A stretch of DNA of 64,000 nucleotides from Cupriavidus sp. D384 (GCF_001652915.1 NZ_BBQI01000059.1:62001-126000); one strand, 5' to 3'; positions 52,035 through 63,567 are shown, counted from the first letter of the stretch. The notes: generated by a model from the letters alone, not told the origin. Numbers and translations: made by a program.

Positions 52035-54071
52035 ATGTCAGTCCAAGTATTGTCAAATCAACCGGCCAGACTCGCCGGACAACGGGACCACCTCTGGGCG
52101 CTGGATTATCGGCCCGACATCGATGGAATGCGCGCACTGGCCATTCTCGCGGTGGTGGGTTTCCACGCATTCCCGGGCCTGATTCCCGGCGGTTTCGCTG
52201 GCGTGGATATTTTCTTCGTCATCTCCGGGTACCTGATTACGCGCCATGTTCTCAAGGACATCGAGGATGGGCGCTACAGCACCGCCAGGTTCTATGCCAG
52301 GCGCGTCAAACGCATTTTCCCCGCGCTGATTTCGGTACTGCTTGCATCGGCCGCACTGGGCTGGATCATTCTGACCCCGGAGGAATACGAGTCGCTCGGG
52401 CGGCATATGATCGCAGGCGGCGGTTTCTTCGCCAACATCCAGAACTGGAAGGAAGCCGGATATTTCGACCGCGCTGCCGACACCAAGCCGCTGCTGCACC
52501 TGTGGTCGCTGGGCGTCGAGGAACAGTTCTACATTGTCTGGCCACTGATCCTGGCAGCGCTGTCGCGCAAACGCGGCTGGCTGGGCAGGGGCATGCTGGC
52601 GCTGATCGGGCTGTCATTCGCCTTCAGCATCGTGACCGTGTATCGAGACGCCGCGGCGGATTTCTATTCCCCGCTCACCCGGTTCTGGGAACTGGCCCTT
52701 GGCGCGCTGCTGGCCCATGTCACGCTGCGCCAGCCAGCATTCGCCGCCGCGCATCGGCGCTTGCTGGGCTGGATTGGCTCGGCGCTTATCCTGGCAGCCA
52801 TCGTCGGCCTGCGGCCGGCGTTCGCTTTCCCGGGCGCCTGGGCGCTCCTGCCCACCGCCGGCGCGGCACTGCTGATCCTGGGCGGCACCAGGGCAACGTT
52901 CAACCGGTGCATCCTGGCGGCGCCGCCGCTTGTCTGGATCGGCCTGATCAGCTATCCGCTCTACCTCTGGCATTGGCCGCTGTTTGCGCTGGCGCGCATC
53001 CTGCGCGGCGAGACGCCGACCGCAGAGGCGAGACTGTGGGCCATCGCCGCCAGTGTTGTGCTGGCCTGGGCGACGTACCGGTTTATCGAGCGGCCGATCA
53101 GGAATACCCGGGGACTGTCCGCGAAATGGGTAATCCGCGGGCTGTGCTTAGCGATGGCGGCGATTATCGCGATTGGCGTGGTCATCAAGAAGAAGGACGG
53201 TTTCCCGGGACGTCTGGACGGCATGGTAAACGGTGACCTGAAAACCCTGACCTTCGGGCTGGAATACGGTCACTATCGCAATGGATGCGGTGTCTCCGAC
53301 GAGCACGCGAAGCATCTGGCCTTTTGCCTGACCAGCGGACAAGGCGCGCCCGATTTTGCAGTGCTGGGCGACAGCAAGGCGCAGGCGCTGTTTTTTGGGC
53401 TGACCGACGGACTGGCGCCGGATGACACCGGGGTATTGATGGGCTCGTTTGTCGCACCCGGCGCCGGCGAGTCCTTGGCCGGGAACAAGCGCGCTGCCAT
53501 CGATGCGGCCCTTCAATCCGCGCTGGAGTCTCCGTCGATCAAGCTGATCATCTGGGCCGTGGCGCTGCGGCATACCTTCCCCGCGGATGGTGAGGGTTAT
53601 GTGCGCGGAAATCCGTCGATCGACGCGCCGCTGTTGGCCTACAGCGAAGCGATACGGAAGGCGGAAGCTGCCGGCAAGCGGGTGATATTCGTGATCGATA
53701 ATCCGACGCTACCCGACCCGAGAAACTGCGTTTCGGGCGGATTGACGTCGAGCCCGCTGATCAACCAGGTTTTCTGGCGGCATCAGAATCCGCGCTGCAG
53801 CGCCAGCTACGCCGAATACGTGGCGGGAACGGCCCCGTACCGCCATTTCGTGACCGAGCTCGAACGCCTGAATCCCGGTCTTTTCGTCTACGACCCGACG
53901 CCGCTGCTCTGCGATATCAGGAAAGATCGCTGCAATATCATGCAGGGCGGCAATTTCCTTTACAGCTACTCGGACCACCTCTCCTATTACGCCAGCTCCA
54001 TGATTGCTAGGGATCTGGCCCCCGAAATCCGGAAACGGATCGCCGGCCCGGCGCCGATGGCAGCGCGATAG
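52035..54071 (+). CDS. OafA/YrhL-type membrane acyltransferase with SGNH domain
   Basis: The 678-residue protein has an N-terminal acyltransferase-3 domain of about ten helices: YRPDIDGMRALAILAVVGFHAF gives the catalytic-type His, then GFAGVDIFFVISGYLITR and WSLGVEEQFYIVWPL. It ends with an external SGNH-like domain (about 390-678; FAVLGDSKAQALFFGLTD holds the Ser, SDHLSYYAS the late Asp/His). Such proteins O-acetylate lipopolysaccharide or other surface glycans. No glycan gene cluster is near. The start at 52035 is used; upstream residues are not family-like and the ribosome site is weak. Confidence 0.9.
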   Translation: MSVQVLSNQPARLAGQRDHLWALDYRPDIDGMRALAILAVVGFHAFPGLIPGGFAGVDIFFVISGYLITRHVLKDIEDGRYSTARFYARRVKRIFPALISVLLASAALGWIILTPEEYESLGRHMIAGGGFFANIQNWKEAGYFDRAADTKPLLHLWSLGVEEQFYIVWPLILAALSRKRGWLGRGMLALIGLSFAFSIVTVYRDAAADFYSPLTRFWELALGALLAHVTLRQPAFAAAHRRLLGWIGSALILAAIVGLRPAFAFPGAWALLPTAGAALLILGGTRATFNRCILAAPPLVWIGLISYPLYLWHWPLFALARILRGETPTAEARLWAIAASVVLAWATYRFIERPIRNTRGLSAKWVIRGLCLAMAAIIAIGVVIKKKDGFPGRLDGMVNGDLKTLTFGLEYGHYRNGCGVSDEHAKHLAFCLTSGQGAPDFAVLGDSKAQALFFGLTDGLAPDDTGVLMGSFVAPGAGESLAGNKRAAIDAALQSALESPSIKLIIWAVALRHTFPADGEGYVRGNPSIDAPLLAYSEAIRKAEAAGKRVIFVIDNPTLPDPRNCVSGGLTSSPLINQVFWRHQNPRCSASYAEYVAGTAPYRHFVTELERLNPGLFVYDPTPLLCDIRKDRCNIMQGGNFLYSYSDHLSYYASSMIARDLAPEIRKRIAGPAPMAAR

Positions 54072-54206
54072 GAGAAGGCGCGTCGGCTAACCGCAAGCGG
54101 CAAGGGACTCTCGGCCTGGAAAAGAGGCGAGCAGACCTGGCCGGCACCGGTCCTGAACCGTGGCGTACGGCGAGGTACAGCGGGATATCAAAGCGGGAAA
54201 AATTCT

Positions 54207-54282
54207 TGGCGCGCCCGGCTGGGATCGAACCAGCAACCCCTGCCTTCGGAGGGCAGTACTCTATCCATTGAGCTACGGGCGC
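54207..54282 (-). tRNA. tRNA-Arg (anticodon CCG)
   Basis: Read on the minus strand, GCGCCCG pairs with CGGGCGC in the acceptor, the D arm is AGCTCAATGGATAGAGT, the anticodon stem CTGCC/GGCAG holds loop CTCCGAA (anticodon CCG), and the T arm is GCTGGTTCGATCCCAGC. The discriminator is G and CCA is encoded (54207-54209). It decodes CGG. Confidence 0.97.
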
Positions 54283-54604
54283 GATGTGAGCTGCATTGAC
54301 AACAGCGAGTGCCGTCGTCGGAAAGTCGCATAGGATACCCGACTTGTCGGTGCCCGTCCATGCGGGATGCGCCGGGGGCTGCGAAACCCGGGTTTTCACA
54401 GGTCTCTGAGCCGTCGCTTTTGGCCCCGTGGGCCGGGTCTTGGGTCTATAATCGGCAGCTATTTGCGTCGTACCAGAGACGTAGCGGGGCAGGAGACGGC
54501 CCCGGACGCGAAGACCGACAGATTCATCCCCGAAGACAGGGCCAGACAAGCAAGCCGCCCCCACGTGCTGTGCAATAGGTTTCCCGCAAAATCGAGAGTT
54601 CTGT
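54283..54604. other. Gap between tRNA-Arg and the cytochrome gene, with a candidate promoter
   Basis: The 322 nt hold no credible protein gene. TATAAT occurs at 54447-54452, an exact -10 box, but no strong -35 box is at the right spacing. From there a leader of about 145 nt, with repeated GAGACG and GAAGAC words, runs to the cytochrome start. It may be just the 5' UTR. Confidence 0.45.
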
Positions 54605-55501
54605 ATGAGTGACGTCCATCAAAACGACCACCACGAGTCGCCAATCAAGACCCCTAAGCAGCTTATCGCTGTTGTGATCGCCGCCTTTCTGGTGCCGATT
54701 ATCGTCATCATCCTGCTGGTCAATTTTGTCGGACATGGCACCCGCGAGGGCGCCGGCTCCACCCAGAGCGTGGAAGCGGTGAACGGCCGTATCGCGCCGG
54801 TAGCGTCACTCGAGATCAAGGACCCCAATGCCCCGCGCGTCTTCAAGACGGGCGAGCAGGTCTACAAGGAAGTTTGCGCCGCGTGTCACGCCACGGGCGC
54901 GGCTGGTGCGCCGAAGTACGGCACGGCTGGCGACTGGACGGCCCGTATCGGCCAGGGCTTTGACGGCCTGCTGAAGGCGGTGCTGAACGGCAAGGGTGCC
55001 ATGCCCGCCCGGGCCGGCACGTCGCCGGACGATCTCAGCGACTACGAGCTGGCACGCGCCGTGGTCTACATGGCCGATGCCGGCGGCGCCAAGTTCCCCG
55101 AGCCGGCTGCCCCGGCCCAGGGCGCCACCGCCCAGGCGGCGGCTTCGGCCCCGGAGGCGCCCGCAGCACCGGCAGCAGCACCAGCACCCGCCGCAGCGGC
55201 GGCTCCCGCCCCGGCAGCCGCTGCACCGGCCGCACCGGCTGCTGCGCCGGCCGCGGCATCGGCGGACACCGGCAAGAAGGTCTACGAGCAGGTTTGCGCC
55301 GCATGCCACGCAGCTGGCGTGGCCGGTGCGCCGAAGTTTGGCGACAAGGCAGCCTGGGCTCCGCGCCTCAAGGAAGGCATGGACGTGGTTCACAACTACG
55401 CGCTCAAGGGCAAGGGTGTGATGCCGCCCAAGGGTGGCTACGCCGGCCCGGATGCAGACGTGATCGCCGCATCGGACTACATGGCCAACGCAGCGAAGTA
55501 A
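54605..55501 (+). CDS. Membrane-anchored di-haem cytochrome c (c5-like tandem domains)
   Basis: The 298-residue protein has one N-terminal membrane helix (QLIAVVIAAFLVPIIVIILLV, about 19-40) and two homologous haem domains on the periplasmic side. The first has CAACH in EVCAACHATGAAGAPKYG and axial KGAMPARAG; the second has QVCAACHAAGVAGAPKFG and KGVMPPKGG. The linker is about 50 residues of almost pure Ala and Pro. The two domains are clearly an internal duplication. It likely passes electrons to a terminal oxidase. It is not in an operon; a terminator follows at 55551. Confidence 0.92.
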   Translation: MSDVHQNDHHESPIKTPKQLIAVVIAAFLVPIIVIILLVNFVGHGTREGAGSTQSVEAVNGRIAPVASLEIKDPNAPRVFKTGEQVYKEVCAACHATGAAGAPKYGTAGDWTARIGQGFDGLLKAVLNGKGAMPARAGTSPDDLSDYELARAVVYMADAGGAKFPEPAAPAQGATAQAAASAPEAPAAPAAAPAPAAAAAPAPAAAAPAAPAAAPAAASADTGKKVYEQVCAACHAAGVAGAPKFGDKAAWAPRLKEGMDVVHNYALKGKGVMPPKGGYAGPDADVIAASDYMANAAK

Positions 55502-55550
55502 GCGTCGAAGGAAGTCCAGGCCGAGGCCCGATACCAGGCCTTGGCCCAGC

Positions 55551-55581
55551 AAAAAGCCCGCGAGACATTCGCGGGCTTTTT
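55551..55581. terminator. Bidirectional terminator between the di-haem cytochrome and hemN
   Basis: A 13-bp stem, AAAAAGCCCGCGA pairing with TCGCGGGCTTTTT, flanks a 5-nt loop. Both sides carry A/T runs suitable for the convergent genes. Confidence 0.93.
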
Positions 55582-55603
55582 CGTTTCTGGCAAATCTGCG
55601 ACG

Positions 55604-57073
55604 CTAGACCACGCGCGAATAGCGCACCAGCGGTATCACCTTGGCGTCGTTTGCGGCGTTCGGCGCCGGTTGCGGGCGCGCGGCATCGTCGCGCAGGTAG
55701 CGGTCGAACACCATCGCCACGCGGCGTACCAGCAGACGGCCCAGTTCGGTGATATCGATGCGGTCGGGGGTTCGGCGTACCAGGTGATCGACGGCCAGCC
55801 TGTCCAGATCGGCCAGTTCGACCCCGAAGGTAGCGGCGAAGTCGATGCCGTGCGTCTGTTCCACCTCGGCAATATCGAGCGTGCCATTGCACATCAGCGC
55901 GCCGATGATGGCCTTGCGCAGATGATCGTCTGCGGACATCTCGAAGCCGCGCACCACCGGCAGGCGCCCGGCGTCGATGGCCGCGTAGTAATCGTCCGTG
56001 GTGCGAGCGTTCTGCACATAGTGCCCGGCCACGGCGCCGATGGCCGATACCCCCAGCCCGATCTGGTCATAGCCGGCGTGCGTGGCATAGCCCTGGAAAT
56101 TGCGTTGCAGCCGGCCTTCGCGCTGGGCCACTGCGAGGTCGTCGTCGGGCAGCGCAAAGTGATCCATGCCGATGTAGACATAGCCGGCGGCGGTCAGGCG
56201 TTCGATGGTCGACACCAGGATATCGAGCTTCTCGGCGGCTGGCGGCAGTGTTGCGGCATCGATACGGCGTTGCGGCTTGAACACGTGCGGCAGGTGCGCG
56301 TAGCTGTAGACCGACAGCCGGTTCGGCCGCAGTTCCAGCACCTTTTCGATGGTCTTGCCAAAACGCGCAGTCGTCTGGTGCGGCAGGCCGTAGATCAGGT
56401 CGACGCTGACCGACTGGAAGCCCAGGCGGCGCGCCGCCAGCACCACGGCACGCGTTTCTTCATAGGACTGCACCCGGTGCACGGCTTCCTGCACCTCGGG
56501 GTCGAAATCCTGCACGCCCAGGCTGATCCGGTTGAAGCCCAGTTCGGCCAGCAGGTCCATTCGCTCGTCCGTCACGCGGCGCGGATCGATCTCGATCGAA
56601 TGCTCGCCCTCGGGCAGCAGCTCGAAATGCTCGTGCAGCGCTGCCATCACACGGCGCATTTCATCGGGATCGAGGAAGGTCGGCGTGCCGCCGCCCCAGT
56701 GCGACTGCATCACGGCGCGCCGTTCGCCCAGGCGTCCGGCGACCATGGCCATCTCGCGCGACAGGTAATCCACGTATTGCGCGCTGCGGCCGTGGTCCTT
56801 GGTGATGATCTTGTTGCAGCCGCAGTAGTAGCAGATGTTCTCGCAGAACGGGATATGGAGATACAGCGACACCGGGGCCGGCGAATCGGCGCGGCAGGCT
56901 TGCAGCGCGGTCTGGTAGCCGGCATCGCCGACTTCGTTGTGGAAGCGGTCGGCCGTGGGATACGAGGTATAGCGGGGGCCGTTGCCGTCGATGCGGCCGG
57001 CCAGGCTGCGGAAATCGGCAAGCGCGCGGCGGTCGAAAGCCGTGCCGGCGACGTCTGGAATGGGGGCGGACAT
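55604..57073 (-). CDS. hemN: HemN, oxygen-independent coproporphyrinogen III oxidase
   Basis: HemN is a radical-SAM enzyme making protoporphyrinogen IX without oxygen. The 489-residue protein has [18 protein letters not shown] with the CxxxCxxC [4Fe-4S] motif plus the extra Cys of Hem[29 protein letters not shown] and [10 protein letters not shown]. An exact FNR box lies 63 nt upstream of the start, matching an anaerobically induced gene. The Met at 57073 is used rather than one 60 nt upstream; the ribosome site is weak. Confidence 0.96.
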   Translation of the reverse strand: MSAPIPDVAGTAFDRRALADFRSLAGRIDGNGPRYTSYPTADRFHNEVGDAGYQTALQACRADSPAPVSLYLHIPFCENICYYCGCNKIITKDHGRSAQYVDYLSREMAMVAGRLGERRAVMQSHWGGGTPTFLDPDEMRRVMAALHEHFELLPEGEHSIEIDPRRVTDERMDLLAELGFNRISLGVQDFDPEVQEAVHRVQSYEETRAVVLAARRLGFQSVSVDLIYGLPHQTTARFGKTIEKVLELRPNRLSVYSYAHLPHVFKPQRRIDAATLPPAAEKLDILVSTIERLTAAGYVYIGMDHFALPDDDLAVAQREGRLQRNFQGYATHAGYDQIGLGVSAIGAVAGHYVQNARTTDDYYAAIDAGRLPVVRGFEMSADDHLRKAIIGALMCNGTLDIAEVEQTHGIDFAATFGVELADLDRLAVDHLVRRTPDRIDITELGRLLVRRVAMVFDRYLRDDAARPQPAPNAANDAKVIPLVRYSRVV

Positions 57074-57135
57074 GCGGAGACTCGATTTGTGGGCGGAATG
57101 ACGATCGATCCTATGCCTGGCCCGATGCAACAACC

Positions 57136-57149
57136 TTGATGCGCATCAA
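57136..57149. promoter_or_regulatory. Perfect FNR/Anr-type box upstream of hemN
   Basis: TTGATGCGCATCAA matches TTGAT-N4-ATCAA exactly. It lies 63-76 nt before the hemN start, placing it near -40 of a plausible transcript, the activating position for FNR-family proteins. It also lies 167 nt before the divergent binding-protein gene. Confidence 0.9.
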
Positions 57150-57315
57150 GATCACGGCAACCCTACACCTGCCAGCCCTGCCAACGGGGGGCCTCAAGTC
57201 TGGTGAAAGTCACGGAAACGTCATGAAGGGCCGATAGTCTCGGGCCCGGCTCTCGAAGTCCCGCCCGTATCCGCTTTCCGAAGCACATCCCGTCCCACTT
57301 GATCTTTCCACTGCC

Positions 57316-58488
57316 ATGCGCCCAGCCTCGCCGCAGTCGACCCTCGCGTGTCTGCCCGCTTCCCCGGGCCGCCGCCGCGCCTTGCAGATGCTTGGCGCCG
57401 TGACTTCCGCCGCCGTGCTGCCCGCGTTTGCGCAGCCCGCCGGCCAGTTGCTGCGCCGCCAGCTTGTGGTGGGCCATCTGGTGGACCGCATCGGCCCGCA
57501 GGCCGATCAGGCGCGCGATTATCTGGCGGGTGCAAAGGTGATGTTCGATGCCTTCAATGCGTCGCCGGCCAGCAACGGCGGTTTGCGCATCGTCCATGTG
57601 GTGCGCGACGCCGACGCGTCGAACCCGCGCGCGGCTGTCGCACAGGCCGTGGCGCTGGCCGACAATGAACGCGCGGAGGTACTGTTCGGGCCCGGTGACA
57701 GCCTGCTGCCCACGCTGGCAGGCTCTGCCGACCTGACGCGGCGTGGGGTGCAGATCGTGGCGCCGCTGTCGGGGTTGACCATGACGGCCGACAACGTGTG
57801 GTTCACGCGCGCCGACTACCAGGCGGAGCTTGACGCCGCCGTGCATCAGTTGCGCAGCTACGGGCTGTCGGGCATCGCGCTGGCCGTGTCACCCGACTTT
57901 GCGGCGGGCACGCTTGGCGTTGGCACGCCATGGCTGGCCCGTCTGGAAAAGGACATCTCGACGCGCGCGGTGGCACTGGCCGGCAACTTCGACGACAGCG
58001 CAAAGCGCATTGCCGCCGCCCGGCCCGGCGCCGTGATCGTGGCAGGCGACACGCTGGCCTATGGCAGCCTGGGCCGCGCGCTGGCAGCGCAGAACTGGTA
58101 TGGCTTCCTGGTGGGACTCTCGGCGGTCAGCCCGTCATCGGCGCGCGAAATCCTGGGTGCCAACTACGCGGGCGGCATGGTCGTGACGCAGATTGCCCCG
58201 GGACCGCAGGAGTCGACGCTGCGTGTGGTGAAGGAGCACGTGGCCCGCATGAAGCAGTATCTCGACGAGCCGCCCTCACCCGCCACGCTGGCCGGCTATA
58301 TCGGCGCGGCCTGGCTGGCGCGCTCGGCTGCGGGCATGAAGGGATCGGGCACGGCCGAATTGCGGCGTGCCCTGCAGGCCCGTATCGACGTGGGCGACTT
58401 CACGCTGGACTTTACGCGCGGGCTGCGCGGCTCGCAGTACGTGCAGCTGGCCCCGATTGGCAAGAGCGGCCTGCCACAGCGCGCCTGA
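57316..58488 (+). CDS. Periplasmic ligand-binding protein, Leu/Ile/Val-binding type
   Basis: The 390-residue protein has a signal peptide after a basic N-terminus (RRRALQMLGAVTSAAVLPAFAQ, in part, ending near 39). The mature part has the type I binding-protein fold: VVGHLVDRIGPQADQARDYLAGAKVMFDAFN, VLFGPGDSLLPTLAG, IVAPLSGLTM and GAVIVAGDTLAYGSL. No ABC permease or ATPase is adjacent; such orphan binding proteins may feed a shared transporter or a sensor kinase. It ends 34 nt before the convergent sensor-kinase gene stop. Confidence 0.82.
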   Translation: MRPASPQSTLACLPASPGRRRALQMLGAVTSAAVLPAFAQPAGQLLRRQLVVGHLVDRIGPQADQARDYLAGAKVMFDAFNASPASNGGLRIVHVVRDADASNPRAAVAQAVALADNERAEVLFGPGDSLLPTLAGSADLTRRGVQIVAPLSGLTMTADNVWFTRADYQAELDAAVHQLRSYGLSGIALAVSPDFAAGTLGVGTPWLARLEKDISTRAVALAGNFDDSAKRIAAARPGAVIVAGDTLAYGSLGRALAAQNWYGFLVGLSAVSPSSAREILGANYAGGMVVTQIAPGPQESTLRVVKEHVARMKQYLDEPPSPATLAGYIGAAWLARSAAGMKGSGTAELRRALQARIDVGDFTLDFTRGLRGSQYVQLAPIGKSGLPQRA

Positions 58489-58521
58489 GCCCGGGCGTCA
58501 GTACCTGCCGCAGCGCCGGCG

Positions 58522-59820
58522 TCAGGCGCGCGGCAGCGTGATGCTGACGCGCAGACCGCCTTCGACGCGATTGGTCAGCTTCAGGTCACCGCCGTGGCGT
58601 GCCACGATATCCGCGGCAATCGACAGGCCCATGCCCACGCCGCCGGTGGCGCGGCTGCGCGACGATTCCACGCGATAGAACGGCTCCAGCACGCGCGGCA
58701 GTTCGGCCGGCGGGATGCCGGGACCGTTGTCGCAAACATCGATCGATACGCGCTCGGGGCTGTCGGTCAGGATGATGTGCGCGGCGCCGCCATAGCGATG
58801 CGCGTTTTCCACGAGGTTGACCACGGCGCGACGCAGCTCGGTCGGATAGGCCAGCAGCGGTGCCGCCTCTCCAGACAGGCGCACGTCCTGGCCGATTTCC
58901 TGGGCATCGTCGACCACGGCCTGCAGCAGGGCCAGCACGTCCACGCGCTGGCGCGGGCCGGTGCCGTCGTCGCGCTCGCGCAGGTAATAGAGCGTGGCAT
59001 CGATCAGGCCATTCATCTCGGCCAGATCCTGGCGCAGGCGATAGCGCACGTCGTTGTCCTCGATACGTTCGATGCGCAGGCTCATGCGCGTCAGCGGCGT
59101 GCGCAGGTCGTGCGATACCGCTGCCAGAAAGCGCGACTGCTGCGCCAGCTGGGTGCGGATGCGCTGCTGCATCAGGTTCAGTGCGTGGGTGGCATCGCGG
59201 GCTTCGGCGGGGCCGGTGTCCTCGTCCAGCGGCGGGGCATGCACGTCCTGCGCCAGGCGGTTTGCGCCGCTGGCCAGTTGCTGCACCGGCCGCGCCAGCA
59301 GGCGGGCCCCCACCCATGACGCGATCAGGATGGCCGCAAGCTGGAAGATCAGGCCCAGGTGCGGCGGCCAGATGCCACGGATATGGAACCCCTTCGGCGG
59401 TCCCGGCGGACGGCCGAAGGGCGGGCGCTCGCCGAAGGCCTCGGGGCGCAGCGGCGGGCCATCGAAATCGAACGGCTCATTGCCTCGCATGCCGGGCGGC
59501 GGGCCAGGTGGCCGGTCGGACATGAAGACACCTTCGAGCGGATGCGGGGGCGGCCCGTTGGGCAGCAGCTGGCCCGCTGCCGCGGCATCGGAAGCCGCGC
59601 GGCGCATGCGTTCCATGTAGCGTTCCGATCCGGGGCGCGGAAACACGCTCTCGATCACGGTCACGCCCAGCACGTGCACGGCCAGCATGATGGCGGTCAT
59701 CACAAAGAACAACCGCATGAACATCGAGTTGAACCGGCGGCGTCGGGCCGGTTCCGCGGCGCGCGCTTCGGGCCGCATCGCCGAAGCGCCGCCGGCGGAT
59801 GGCGGGATCGCAGCAGCCAT
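58522..59820 (-). CDS. Sensor histidine kinase with proline-rich periplasmic loop
   Basis: The 432-residue protein has two membrane helices (about 36-57 and 160-180). The loop between them (about 65-150) is unusually rich in Pro, Gly and Phe (PPGPPPGMRGNEPFDFDGPP, ERPPFGRPPGPPKG). It continues with a HAMP-like segment, the H-box SHDLRTPLTRMSLRIERI, N-box NLVENAHRYGG, D-box DNGPGIPPAELPRV and G-box GGVGMGLSIAADIV. It is 4 nt after its response regulator in the same operon. The collagen-like loop does not resemble a standard ligand fold. Confidence 0.93.
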   Translation of the reverse strand: MAAAIPPSAGGASAMRPEARAAEPARRRRFNSMFMRLFFVMTAIMLAVHVLGVTVIESVFPRPGSERYMERMRRAASDAAAAGQLLPNGPPPHPLEGVFMSDRPPGPPPGMRGNEPFDFDGPPLRPEAFGERPPFGRPPGPPKGFHIRGIWPPHLGLIFQLAAILIASWVGARLLARPVQQLASGANRLAQDVHAPPLDEDTGPAEARDATHALNLMQQRIRTQLAQQSRFLAAVSHDLRTPLTRMSLRIERIEDNDVRYRLRQDLAEMNGLIDATLYYLRERDDGTGPRQRVDVLALLQAVVDDAQEIGQDVRLSGEAAPLLAYPTELRRAVVNLVENAHRYGGAAHIILTDSPERVSIDVCDNGPGIPPAELPRVLEPFYRVESSRSRATGGVGMGLSIAADIVARHGGDLKLTNRVEGGLRVSITLPRA

Positions 59821-59824
59821 GCCT

Positions 59825-60556
59825 TCAGTGCTCCACGTTGCCGGTGAAGACGTATCCCTCGCCACGCACGGTGCGGATCAGCGACGAATCGCGCGGGTCG
59901 TCGCGCAGCTTCTGGCGCAGCCGCGATACCAGCAGGTCGATACTGCGGTCGAAGACGTCCAGGTCGCGCCCGCGTGCATTGTTGATCAGCATCTCGCGGT
60001 CGAGCACCCGGTTCGGATTCTCGATGAAGGTCAGCAGCAGCCGGAATTCTGCGTTGGACAGTGGCACCACTGTCTCCTCGGCATCGACCAGTTGACGCAG
60101 CGTGGCATTCAGGCGCCAGCAGCCAAAGCGCATCTCGTGCCCCGCCGTGGCCGGCGTCGTGCGTCGCACCTCGCCGCGACTGCGCCGCAGCACGGTGTGG
60201 ATGCGGGCCACCAGCTCGCGCATTTCGAACGGCTTGGTCACGTAGTCGTCCGCACCCACCTCCAGGCCCACCACGCGGTCGGCCAGCTCGGCACGGGCGG
60301 TCAGCATGATCACGGGCAGGTTGCTCTGCTCGCGGATCTCGCGGCAGAGCGTCAGGCCGTTCTCGCCGGGCAGCGAAAGGTCCAGGATCACCAGATCGTA
60401 TTCCTGCCGGCCCATTGCCGCGCGCATTGCCGCGCCGCCTTCCGCGCCCGCCGCCTCCATGCCGAACGTGGCCAGGTATTCGGCCAGCATGGAACGGATC
60501 TGGGGATCGTCATCGACGATCAGCAGACGAATGGGCAGGTTGGGCGACAGGTCCAT
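59825..60556 (-). CDS. OmpR-family response regulator
   Basis: The 243-residue protein has a receiver domain (RLLIVDDDPQIRSMLAEYL with the acidic pair, phosphorylated Asp in LVILDLSLPGENG, conserved Lys in VTKPFEMREL) and an OmpR-type winged helix (LSNAEFRLLLTFIENPNRVLDREML; VRGEGYVFTG). It is the first gene of the two-component operon. A promoter with TTGATA, 17-nt spacer, GTAATC and an overlapping GTATCA/TGATAC palindrome lies 56-93 nt upstream of its start. Confidence 0.94.
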   Translation of the reverse strand: MDLSPNLPIRLLIVDDDPQIRSMLAEYLATFGMEAAGAEGGAAMRAAMGRQEYDLVILDLSLPGENGLTLCREIREQSNLPVIMLTARAELADRVVGLEVGADDYVTKPFEMRELVARIHTVLRRSRGEVRRTTPATAGHEMRFGCWRLNATLRQLVDAEETVVPLSNAEFRLLLTFIENPNRVLDREMLINNARGRDLDVFDRSIDLLVSRLRQKLRDDPRDSSLIRTVRGEGYVFTGNVEH

Positions 60557-60909
60557 GGGGAAAAAGTGAGAAATACGCGGGACATCCGAGCGGCCAATGT
60601 ACCAGCCGGGAGATTACAGGCGATGCCCGCTTTGTATCAATTTTGATACGTGCAGCGAGGCGCACAAGACCGGTGGGCAGGGCACTTTTGCAGAGCTGGC
60701 GCCGTGCAAGGACCCGGGCAGAAAAATACGCCCCCGGTGCTGCCGCATCCGGGAGCGTTCAACAGGGAAGAAGCCGGGCTCGCATGCGCCCAGCCACACC
60801 GCAGCCGAAGGGCGGGCGCGGTGCGTCGCAGGAACGTCCGAGAGACGTTTCCACGCGCCGCCAATCCTAGTGAGCGCGTGCCCATGTGTCTTGTCAGCCT
60901 TGTATCAAG
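60557..60909. other. Gap between the response regulator and rep genes
   Basis: The 353 nt contain no credible gene. They hold the two-component promoter and the word TTGTATCAA twice (60632-60640 and 60900-60908), the second next to the rep stop codon. The rest is GC-rich without clear structure. Confidence 0.5.
60612..60649 (-). promoter_or_regulatory. Promoter and palindromic operator of the two-component operon
   Basis: On the minus strand TTGATA (60635-60640) and GTAATC (60612-60617) are 17 nt apart. GTATCA-N4-TGATAC (60634-60649) is an exact palindrome over the -35 box. Autoregulation by the encoded OmpR-type protein is the simplest reading, though OmpR-type sites are more often direct repeats. 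Confidence 0.55.
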
Positions 60910-62997
<2,088 letters not shown>

Positions 62998-63280
62998 GAG
63001 GCAGGGGGAACGTGGCAGGCGGGATGGCTCAACGCGCACCTGAGGGGCTGCGCGCCAAAGGCGTCGATGTTAACACGCGCCTCAGGCCCGCAAGGGCGTG
63101 TCAGGCGGCGTCCGACAAGAGGCGTTTCAGGCTGGTAACAATCGTAAGGCAGCGGATCCCGGGGCATGGAGCTTGCCTCCTATCGGGCAGGACCGCACGG
63201 GTCTTGCGCGTGGCGCGACCGGTTCGGGACAGATCTACAAATCGGAAACGATGATCTCGATGACAACAAAGGAGCCAATC

Positions 63281-63505
63281 ATGAAGACGCTTCGCACCCT
63301 TTCGAAAGTTGCCCTGATCGGCGTGACGCTGGTGGGTTTTGCCGGCTGCGCGGACATGACCCCGAAGCAGCGGAACACGGCCATCGGCGCGGGCGCCGGT
63401 GCGCTTGGCGGCGCCGTACTGACCGACGGCAGTGCGCTGGGTACGCTGGGCGGTGCGGCTGTGGGCGGTGTGGTCGGTAATGTCGTGACGAAGGACCGCC
63501 GCTAA
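63281..63505 (+). CDS. OsmB-like glycine-zipper lipoprotein
   Basis: The 74-residue lipoprotein has signal LSKVALIGVTLVGFAGC (lipobox Cys23) and two glycine-zipper helices: AIGAGAGALGGAVLT and LGGAAVGGVVGNVVT. OsmB and similar stress-induced outer-membrane lipoproteins have this plan. The ATG has AAAGGAG 7 nt ahead; the open frame upstream is not coding-like. No partner gene is present. Confidence 0.85.
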   Translation: MKTLRTLSKVALIGVTLVGFAGCADMTPKQRNTAIGAGAGALGGAVLTDGSALGTLGGAAVGGVVGNVVTKDRR

Positions 63506-63567
63506 CCGGCCGGCAAACTGGTTCCAAATCCCGGGGGCGTGGCCGGTGGCCGGCGTCAGGCTTGCGT

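Noticed and set aside
54459-54604. Possible 6S RNA before the di-haem cytochrome
   Set aside because: A promoter-like TATAAT is present, but I could not form the long closing stem and central bubble of 6S RNA; kept only as an unexplained leader.
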